Below are positions 1 to 4,682 of a DNA stretch of 5,952 nucleotides, in pieces. Positions within the stretch are counted from its first letter, which is position 1. Each line of letters begins with the position of its first letter. The position numbers were made by a program, and so were the translations under genes. Origin of the DNA: Candidatus Planktophila limnetica (GTDB taxonomy: Bacteria; Actinomycetota; Actinomycetes; Nanopelagicales; Nanopelagicaceae); the NCBI GenBank assembly GCA_029979485.1, contig JAPOHK010000060.1, positions 1-5,952 of the forward strand, in the 5' to 3' direction. The notes beneath the pieces are model-generated. The model was not told the origin of the DNA. It was given only the letters and a program-made list of their open reading frames with translations, and ran no database searches.

Positions 1-400
1 GATTTCACTTCACATTGATTCACATCCAAATCCAGAAGCGCGCGGTGTGGCAACGTATTTCTATGGAAGTGATGCGCACGGAATTCACTCAATCGTCGGC
101 GAAAGATTCGCATCACTTGTGCAACGTGAATTATGTGCGCGTACCGATTTACTTAATTGCTGCACACATGCAATGACATGGGATTTGCTCCGACTTACAA
201 AAGCTCCTGCCGTTCGCATTGATCTTGGTTATGCCAGCAATCCTGGAGATGCCAGCCGTTTAGCCCGTCCTGATTTTCGCGATGTGATTGCCGAATCATT
301 ACTTATTGCAATTCAACGTCTTTATTTATCAACTGAAGATGATGCAAAAACAGGCACTCTGCGTATTTCTGACTTACGTAGCGCAGGTCTTCGCCGCTGA
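1..400 (+). CDS. cwlM: CwlM-like N-acetylmuramoyl-L-alanine amidase-fold protein, 3' part only
   Basis: The gene is cut by the left window edge; the first full codon starts at base 2 and the frame stays open to TGA at 398-400, giving 132 visible residues. The GTG at base 47 is an internal valine, not a start, because the upstream residues (SLH, then ARGVATYFYG) continue the amidase_3 fold. SLH carries the His that acts as a zinc ligand in active family members. HAMTWDLLR, then VRIDLGYASNPGDA (Asp codon at 221-223) and AIQRLYL, match the CwlM branch near actinobacterial origins. In mycobacteria CwlM is a cytoplasmic regulator that activates MurA when phosphorylated by PknB, rather than a hydrolase. 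Here the usual catalytic Glu position reads Asp, and the C-tail contains an acidic stretch plus TGT, consistent with a regulatory role (inference). The N-terminal part, including the other zinc ligands, is outside the window. The aminotransferase follows 33 nt downstream on the same strand, so co-transcription is likely. Confidence 0.82.
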   Translation, partial: ISLHIDSHPNPEARGVATYFYGSDAHGIHSIVGERFASLVQRELCARTDLLNCCTHAMTWDLLRLTKAPAVRIDLGYASNPGDASRLARPDFRDVIAESLLIAIQRLYLSTEDDAKTGTLRISDLRSAGLRR

Positions 401-408
401 CGGCAAAC

Positions 409-433
409 CCGCCAACTGTGGGATGATTGGCGG
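409..433 (+). promoter_or_regulatory. Hairpin abutting the aminotransferase start codon
   Basis: CCGCCAA (409-415) and TTGGCGG (427-433) form a perfect 7-bp inverted repeat with an 11-nt loop. The right arm ends directly before the ATG at 434. No T-run follows, so it is not an intrinsic terminator. The only Shine-Dalgarno-like bases, GGGA at 420-423, lie in the loop. A five-codon frame, ATG at 423-425 (MIGG) to TGA at 435-437, overlaps the real start as ATGA. The structure could modulate ribosome entry or couple translation to the upstream gene; the function is inferred only from position. Confidence 0.45.
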
Positions 434-1696
434 ATGAGCGAAATCTCAACGCGTCACCAAACGGGTGCGCCTCAGAATCTCGAGCAACGTTTTGCTGCTC
501 GCGCTGCAGGCATGCAACCAAGTGAGATTCGCGCGCTATTCGCTGTTGCTTCGCGACCAGAAATTGTTTCGCTAGCTGGTGGAATGCCAAATCTTTCTGC
601 GCTACCAATGAAGATGATGGCAAGTGTTGTTAATGATTTGATTTTAACTAACGGAACAGAAGCGCTTCAGTATGGAAGCGGGCAAGGTCATCCAAAACTT
701 CGCGAACAGATCTGCGAAATGATGGCACTCGAAGGAATTCGTGCGCATCCAGAAGACGTTGTTGTGACAACTGGTTCACAACAAGCACTCGATTTAATTT
801 CTCGTATTTTTATTGATCCGGGCGATGTTGTATTAGTTGAAGCGCCTTCATACGTCGGAGCGCTCGGCACATTCCATCAATATCAAGCATCTGTTGTGCA
901 TGTATCTATGGATGACAACGGAATGATTCCTGATGCGTTGCGCGATGCAATTAAGACAACTCGCGCCGCTGGTCGCAAAATTAAGTTTTTGTATTTGATT
1001 CCAAATTACCAAAATCCAACTGGTGTTTTACTGCCTGCTGATCGTCGTACAGAAATTCTGGACATTTGTCGTGAAGAAGAAATCTTTGTTGTCGAAGATA
1101 ATCCATATGGCTTGCTTGGTTTTGATCGCCCAAGTCCAAATGCAATGCGCGCAGAAGATAGTGAAAATGTTATTTATTTAGGGTCTTTCTCCAAGACAAT
1201 TGCTTCTGGTTTGCGTGTTGGTTGGGCGCTTGTTCCGCCATCACTTAAAGACAAATTAGTTATTGCTAGTGAATCATCAATTCTGTGTACATCTAATTTT
1301 TCTCAAATGACAATCTCTAATTACTTGGCTGATCAACCATGGCGCGACCAGATTGCATCTTTTTGCGAACTGTACAAAGTTCGCCGCGATGCGATGTTGC
1401 AAGCACTTGATGAGCATTTTCCAGCATCTGCAACATGGACAAAACCTGGTGGCGGTTTTTATGTTTGGGTTAATTTGCCACCTGAAATTGATACGAAGTT
1501 ACTTGTGCCTAAAGCGATTGTTGCAAAGGTTGCATACGTTCCTGGAACTGCGTTTTATGCAGACGGACTCGGTTCGTGGCAGTTGCGTTTATCTTTCTGT
1601 CACCCAACACCTGAACGAATTCATCAAGGTGTTGCAGCTCTCGGCGGCGTAATTAAGCAAGAGATCGAACGCCGCGGCGGAAATAAACTTAATTAA
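434..1696 (+). CDS. PLP-dependent class I/II aminotransferase (fold type I), oriC-proximal actinobacterial type
   Basis: The 420-residue protein is a full-length cytosolic PLP enzyme. Landmarks are SLAGGMPN (46-53), YGSGQGHPKLR (80-90), the phosphate-binding TGSQQALD (113-120), NYQNPTG with Asn194, EDNPYG with Asp222 that pairs with the pyridine nitrogen, SFSKTIASGLRVGW with Schiff-base Lys254, GGGFYVW (339-345), and Arg385 in LRLSF for substrate carboxylate binding. The pattern fits the 2-aminoadipate/MocR-like aminotransferase group, but there is no N-terminal GntR winged helix, so it should be an enzyme and not a transcription factor. The amino-acid substrate cannot be told from sequence. 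ATG 434 is the only possible start after the in-frame TGA at 398-400. Its ribosome binding site is poor, and a hairpin precedes it. The gene sits 33 nt after cwlM, an arrangement common beside parAB in Actinobacteria, and its stop overlaps the parB stop from the opposite strand. Confidence 0.9.
   Translation: MSEISTRHQTGAPQNLEQRFAARAAGMQPSEIRALFAVASRPEIVSLAGGMPNLSALPMKMMASVVNDLILTNGTEALQYGSGQGHPKLREQICEMMALEGIRAHPEDVVVTTGSQQALDLISRIFIDPGDVVLVEAPSYVGALGTFHQYQASVVHVSMDDNGMIPDALRDAIKTTRAAGRKIKFLYLIPNYQNPTGVLLPADRRTEILDICREEEIFVVEDNPYGLLGFDRPSPNAMRAEDSENVIYLGSFSKTIASGLRVGWALVPPSLKDKLVIASESSILCTSNFSQMTISNYLADQPWRDQIASFCELYKVRRDAMLQALDEHFPASATWTKPGGGFYVWVNLPPEIDTKLLVPKAIVAKVAYVPGTAFYADGLGSWQLRLSFCHPTPERIHQGVAALGGVIKQEIERRGGNKLN
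1644..1675. repeat. Inverted repeat at the 3' end of the aminotransferase gene
   Basis: GCGGCGT (1644-1650) and ACGCCGC (1669-1675) form a 7-bp stem with an 18-nt AT-rich loop, inside the last codons of the aminotransferase gene. The right arm is part of a 10-bp palindrome, CGCCGCGGCG (1670-1679). It is the only sizeable stem near the convergent junction at 1693-1696. No T-tract follows on either strand, so intrinsic termination is not supported; the repeat may simply reflect Arg and Gly codons. Confidence 0.3.
1693..1696. other. Convergent stop-codon overlap (TTAA)
   Basis: The aminotransferase stop TAA (1694-1696, plus strand) and the parB stop TAA (1695-1693, minus strand) share the palindrome TTAA. 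No spacer and no recognisable bidirectional terminator separate the two operons, so their transcripts should overlap at the 3' ends. Confidence 0.85.
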
Positions 1697-2556
1697 CCCT
1701 CAATTTTCTTGACGATTCGCGCAAGGTCGGCGTAGCCCGAAAACTCAATTGAAATCTCGCCCTTTGTCTTTCCGCCTTTAATTTTCACGCGCGTATCTAG
1801 GTGATCGCCTAAACGTTCTGCAATTTCATTTACCTCTGGTGATGTGCCGCCTGATTTTTTCTTTGTTTTGCTCGCAGCCTTTGGCGATGTTGCGGCGATG
1901 ATCTCTTCAACGGCGCGAACACTCAAGCCTTCGGCGACTATGCGTTTTGCTAAGCGATCAATTTCTGCTTCATTGCTTAATCCAAGAAGTGCACGTGCGT
2001 GTCCCGCGCTAATTACACCCGAAGCCACTCTGCTTTGGACGCTTGCCGGCAAGTTAAGCAAACGCATTGTGTTTGAAATGAGTGGACGAGAGCGACCTAG
2101 TTTTTGTGCAAGCTCATCATGTGTGCAATTAAAGTCTTGAAGTAATTGTGTATATGCGGAGGCTTCTTCGAGCGGGTTGAGTTGGCTTCGATGGATATTT
2201 TCAATGAGTGCTTCGCGAAGTAATTCATTATCTGGAGTCTGGCGAATGATTACAGGAATGCTGCGTAGCCCGGCTAATTTTGCTGCGCGCAAGCGCCGCT
2301 CTCCCATAATTAATTCATAACGCCCTGGCGATGTTTGTCGAACAACTGGTGGTTGCAGAATTCCGATTTCTTTAATAGATGCAACGAGTTCTGTCATTGC
2401 GTCTTCATTAAAGACTGTGCGTGGTTGTTTTGGATTTGGAGAAATTGAATCAATAGAAACTTCGTTTTGTTGTGCAACTTCATTTCCGCCAACAGTAAGT
2501 GATGTTGGAATTAACGCATCTAAGTTTGTGCCTAATCCCCCGCGCTTTGCGCTCAT
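1693..2556 (-). CDS. parB: Chromosome partitioning protein ParB (CTP-dependent parS-binding clamp)
   Basis: ParB loads at parS, closes as a CTP-driven clamp, spreads along origin DNA and stimulates ParA; it also recruits SMC in many bacteria. The 287-residue protein has all the chromosomal-type regions. A basic N-terminal ParA-activation peptide, KRGGLGTNLDALIP, is at 4-17. Box I, with NPKQPR, is at 41-46. The CTP-binding GERRLRA is at 85-91, followed by ENIHRSQLNPLEEA (119-132). The helix-turn-helix lies about 146-168 (DELAQKLGRSRPLISNTMRLLNLP region), ISAGHARALL is at 182-191, a Lys-rich linker is near 224-236, and the C-terminal dimerisation domain spans about 240-287. Its ATG overlaps the parA stop as ATGA, and GGTGAG lies 5 nt upstream, so translation is coupled to parA. 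The expected targets are the two parS sites at 3450-3465 and 4043-4058. The TAA stop shares TTAA with the convergent aminotransferase. Confidence 0.97.
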   Translation of the reverse strand: MSAKRGGLGTNLDALIPTSLTVGGNEVAQQNEVSIDSISPNPKQPRTVFNEDAMTELVASIKEIGILQPPVVRQTSPGRYELIMGERRLRAAKLAGLRSIPVIIRQTPDNELLREALIENIHRSQLNPLEEASAYTQLLQDFNCTHDELAQKLGRSRPLISNTMRLLNLPASVQSRVASGVISAGHARALLGLSNEAEIDRLAKRIVAEGLSVRAVEEIIAATSPKAASKTKKKSGGTSPEVNEIAERLGDHLDTRVKIKGGKTKGEISIEFSGYADLARIVKKIEG

Positions 2557-3473
2557 GCAATCTCACCACTTTGTTTTAATTTGTAATTAATACTTACAAC
2601 ATTTGAATCAAATGCTTTTCCGCGATCTGCAACTTCACGCGCTACTTGCATATAAGCAAGTGCACCAGGAGATGTTGGGTCATAAGTCATAACTGTTTGT
2701 CCATAGGAAGGTGCTTCTGAAATGCGCACGGCGCGCGGAATTGGAATATCAATTAACTCATTTGGAAAGTGCGAACGAACGCTTGCTGCAACATCATTTG
2801 CAAGACGTGTGCGACCATCAAACATTGTTAACAAAATTGTTGATAGTTCTAAAGTTGAATTCAAACGCTTTTTAACAACTTGGTAGGTTTCTAATAATTG
2901 AGTTAGGCCTTCTAGTGCGTAGTACTCGCATTGAATTGGAATCATTAACTCTTTTGCTGCAGCAAATGCGTTAACAGTTAATAAACCAAGACTTGGTGGG
3001 CAATCAATAAAGATGTAGTCATAAGGATTACCTTCTTTAATCTTTATATTTACTAACTCATCGATTGCTTCTTTTAATCGCAATTCGCGAGCAACCATAG
3101 AAACTAAATTAATTTCTGCTTGCGCTAATCCTGTATTTGATGAGATGCAATCGAGTGAAGGAAAGCCAGCTACTTTTTGAACAACGGTTGCCACATTTAC
3201 TGTGCCCATTAAAACTTCATAAATTCCAGCGTTATCACGGTGTTCAACACCGAGTGCTGTAGATGCGTTTCCTTGTGGATCTAAATCAATGACAAGAACC
3301 CGCAATCCGCCCATAGATAGAGCTGCTGCGATATTGACTGTTGTGGTGGTTTTACCGACCCCACCCTTTTGGTTGGCCACTGTGAAGATCCGCAGGTGCG
3401 CGGGTTTGGCCATTGGCTCTTTTAGGCGGCGAACACCGATGACCTGCTTTGTTTCACGTGAATCATCGGGCAT
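2553..3473 (-). CDS. parA: Chromosome partitioning ATPase ParA (Soj type)
   Basis: ParA binds nucleoid DNA non-specifically as an ATP dimer and releases it when ParB stimulates hydrolysis, which moves origins apart. The 306-residue protein has the deviant Walker A box KGGVGKTTTT at 36-45 (signature Lys36, catalytic Lys41), the A' box LVIDLDPQGNAS at 60-71, Walker B YIFIDCPPS at 153-161, CEYYALEGL at 182-190 and RISEAPSYG at 250-258. All are typical of chromosomal ParA. The ATG at 3473 is 8 nt past the rsmG stop. An AAAGGTG lies about 13 nt upstream, which is a weak site, so Met21 (ATG at 3413) is an alternative start. The first start is preferred because codons 5-8 (SRET) carry an in-frame parS site, as is common in this family. 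The first ~60 codons are visibly more GC-rich than the rest of the gene. Confidence 0.96.
   Translation of the reverse strand: MPDDSRETKQVIGVRRLKEPMAKPAHLRIFTVANQKGGVGKTTTTVNIAAALSMGGLRVLVIDLDPQGNASTALGVEHRDNAGIYEVLMGTVNVATVVQKVAGFPSLDCISSNTGLAQAEINLVSMVARELRLKEAIDELVNIKIKEGNPYDYIFIDCPPSLGLLTVNAFAAAKELMIPIQCEYYALEGLTQLLETYQVVKKRLNSTLELSTILLTMFDGRTRLANDVAASVRSHFPNELIDIPIPRAVRISEAPSYGQTVMTYDPTSPGALAYMQVAREVADRGKAFDSNVVSINYKLKQSGEIA
2562..2567 (-). promoter_or_regulatory. parB ribosome binding site inside parA
   Basis: GGTGAG on the minus strand lies 5 nt before the parB ATG, inside the last codons of parA. Together with the ATGA stop/start overlap it supports the 2556 start and translational coupling of the two partners. 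Confidence 0.6.
3450..3465. promoter_or_regulatory. parS: parS centromere site within parA codons 4-9
   Basis: TGTTTCACGTGAATCA matches the broadly conserved bacterial parS consensus TGTTTCACGTGAAACA at 15 of 16 positions; the mismatch is at position 14. The 10-bp core TTCACGTGAA is intact. It encodes part of the ParA N-terminus (SRET at residues 5-8). It should be bound by ParB encoded in the same operon and could also provide feedback on the operon, though that is not shown by sequence. Confidence 0.9.
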
Positions 3474-3481
3474 GGCTGTAG

Positions 3482-4066
3482 TTAAGCACCTTTAGGCACC
3501 TCAACTATTCGAGCGGGCTCTATGCCTTCTAAAGAAATTTCATGTAGACGCGATCCGGGCACACTTTGCATCTCAGCAGCAGCATTTTCACCCTTCATTG
3601 CAAGTAGAGATCCTCCAGGTTTGATGAGGTGCCAGGAGATCTTCTTCAATTTTTCTAATGGGGCCACGGCTCGAGCGGTTACATAATCCGCGCTCTTCTT
3701 CACGCTCTGGGCTTGGCCGCGAATAACCGTAATCCCCGTGCCCGCGGTGGCTTCTTCCAGAAAATCCACACGGCGCTGAAGGGGTTCGATTAGGGTCACT
3801 TTTAAATCTGGGCGGGCTAGGGCGATCACAATTCCTGGCAGACCTGCCCCGGATCCAATATCAAAGACCGTTGCCCCCTCTTTGAAGAGAGTTGTGACGG
3901 GTAGGCAGTTAAAGATGTGGCGTTCCCAGATTCGCTCGGCTTCGCGGGGGCCGATTAGTCCGCGCTCAATTCCCGCACCTTCAAGGAGGGCGGCGTACGC
4001 CGAAATCGCCTCTTTTGAGCTGGGAAAGTAGCGCTCGATGAGGGTTTCACGTGAAACCTCCACCAT
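3482..4066 (-). CDS. rsmG: 16S rRNA (guanine527-N7)-methyltransferase RsmG (GidB)
   Basis: RsmG uses S-adenosylmethionine to methylate N7 of G527 (E. coli numbering) in the 530 loop of 16S rRNA; loss gives low-level streptomycin resistance in several bacteria. The 194-residue protein is slightly shorter than E. coli RsmG (207). IWERHIFNC is at 46-54, the SAM-binding motif VFDIGSGAGLPGI at 67-79, the acidic strand-end TLIEPLQRRVDFL at 91-103, the conserved YVTARAVAPLEKL at 128-140, and KPGGSLLAMKG at 149-159. The start ATG is 2 nt after the jag stop and has almost no Shine-Dalgarno, so it probably relies on coupling; GTG at codon 2 is an alternative. Codons 3-8 contain a perfect parS palindrome. 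Codon choice (ATC, GCC, ACC, GTG, CCC) is distinctly more GC-rich than in the parA body. Confidence 0.96.
   Translation of the reverse strand: MVEVSRETLIERYFPSSKEAISAYAALLEGAGIERGLIGPREAERIWERHIFNCLPVTTLFKEGATVFDIGSGAGLPGIVIALARPDLKVTLIEPLQRRVDFLEEATAGTGITVIRGQAQSVKKSADYVTARAVAPLEKLKKISWHLIKPGGSLLAMKGENAAAEMQSVPGSRLHEISLEGIEPARIVEVPKGA
4043..4058. promoter_or_regulatory. parS: parS centromere site within rsmG codons 3-8 (perfect palindrome)
   Basis: GGTTTCACGTGAAACC is a perfect 16-bp palindrome. It contains the 14-bp parS core GTTTCACGTGAAAC exactly and differs from the full consensus only at the two outer bases. It lies 593 bp (start to start) from the parA-internal site. In rsmG mRNA the same bases can fold into a 6-bp stem with an ACGU loop, close to the start codon. 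Confidence 0.92.
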
Positions 4067-4068
4067 TT

Positions 4069-4605
4069 TTAGGCTGGGTAAATAACTACGTAGCGATCTG
4101 GGTCTTCACCATCAGATTCACTCGTTAGCCCTAGATCCTGAATTGTGTCGTGGATGACCTTGCGCTCAAAAGCGTTCATTGGCTCTAGCTTGATCGATGA
4201 GCCGGTGGTCTTCGCTTTTTCAGCCATCTTTTCAGCGAGTTTTTTCAACTCTGCCTTTCGTCCTGAGCGGAATCCCTCGATGTCGAGCATAAGGCGACTG
4301 CGATCCCCGGTTGAAGTCTGAACTGCTAGACGGGTTAGCTCTTGGAGGGCGTCTAAGACCTGGCCTTGATCGCCGACGAGGTGGTTGAGTTTGCCGCCGA
4401 CAATTGCCAGCGATGCGCGACCATTTTCAACATCAATATCGATGTCGCCATCTAGATCTGCGATATCTAACAAGCCCTCTAGGTAGTCAGCTGCGATATC
4501 GCCCTCTTCTTCAAGTTTGGCGACGCTCTTCGGGGCTTTAGGCTCTGTTGCTACCTCTTGAACTACTTCTTCTACAGTTACTTCTGGTGATTTGCTCTTT
4601 GCCAT
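4069..4605 (-). CDS. khpB: RNA-binding protein KhpB/Jag (KH plus R3H domains)
   Basis: Jag/KhpB binds single-stranded RNA and in several Gram-positives acts with KhpA in control of cell size and envelope growth. The 178-residue protein has an acidic, low-complexity N-terminus (about 1-55) with no Jag_N domain, as in other Actinobacteria. It then has a type II KH domain (about 57-110), with LVGDQGQVLDALQELTRL at 76-93, and a C-terminal R3H domain (about 112-177), with FERKVIH supplying Arg148 and His152 and ending in RYVVIYP. The KH GxxG loop reads GDQG (78-81), lacking the Arg usual in this family. The start is firm: an in-frame TGA lies one codon upstream of ATG 4605, and GAGG sits 7 nt before it. 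It follows yidC after 77 nt and precedes rsmG by 2 nt, the usual actinobacterial order. Confidence 0.94.
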   Translation of the reverse strand: MAKSKSPEVTVEEVVQEVATEPKAPKSVAKLEEEGDIAADYLEGLLDIADLDGDIDIDVENGRASLAIVGGKLNHLVGDQGQVLDALQELTRLAVQTSTGDRSRLMLDIEGFRSGRKAELKKLAEKMAEKAKTTGSSIKLEPMNAFERKVIHDTIQDLGLTSESDGEDPDRYVVIYPA

Positions 4606-4682
4606 TTTTCATCCTCGCCACCCATAGTGGGTTTGTAGTGTTTTAAGCCTTTTTGTATGTTTTTATGCCGGTATGTACGGGT
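4606..4682 (-). other. 77-nt yidC-jag intergenic gap with small hairpin
   Basis: This is the longest non-coding stretch in the minus-strand run. On the minus strand it is A-rich and contains ACATAC twice, then ACCCA-CTA-TGGGT (4632-4620), a 5-bp stem with a 3-nt loop just upstream of the jag Shine-Dalgarno. No T-tract follows, so it is not an intrinsic terminator. I see no convincing -35/-10 pair. It could hold an internal promoter or a processing site, but neither is shown. Confidence 0.4.
4611..4616 (-). promoter_or_regulatory. jag ribosome binding site
   Basis: GAGGAT on the minus strand places GAGG 7 nt before ATG 4605. It is among the best Shine-Dalgarno matches in the window, fitting independent initiation of jag after the 77-nt gap. 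Confidence 0.65.

Noticed and set aside
303..623. 106-residue minus-strand frame across the cwlM/aminotransferase junction
   Set aside because: It is antisense to two genes with clear family motifs, and its protein sequence shows no recognisable fold.
688..870. 60-residue minus-strand frame inside the aminotransferase gene
   Set aside because: Short antisense shadow of a gene with intact catalytic motifs.
1353..1652. 99-residue plus-strand frame in the 3' third of the aminotransferase gene
   Set aside because: Alternative frame over the conserved GGGFYVW and Arg385 region of the real enzyme; its sequence is random-looking.
1644..1679. GC-rich inverted repeat as a bidirectional terminator of the convergent genes
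   Set aside because: Long 18-nt loop, location inside coding sequence, and no T-run after the stem on either strand.
1991..1996. CACGTG core in parB, as in parS
   Set aside because: The flanks read GCACGTGC, not TTCACGTGAA, so it lacks the parS core.
1844..2140. 98-residue plus-strand frame antisense to parB
   Set aside because: Opposite strand of the ParB linker and HTH; no domain or initiation signal.
3272..3282. TTGTGGATC, resembling an inverted DnaA box
   Set aside because: It differs from TGTGNATAA at the last two positions, is isolated and lies in parA coding sequence; the origin is expected beyond 5952.
3289..3495. 68-residue plus-strand frame antisense to the parA start
   Set aside because: Its openness comes from the higher GC of this stretch; the other strand encodes the Walker A box.
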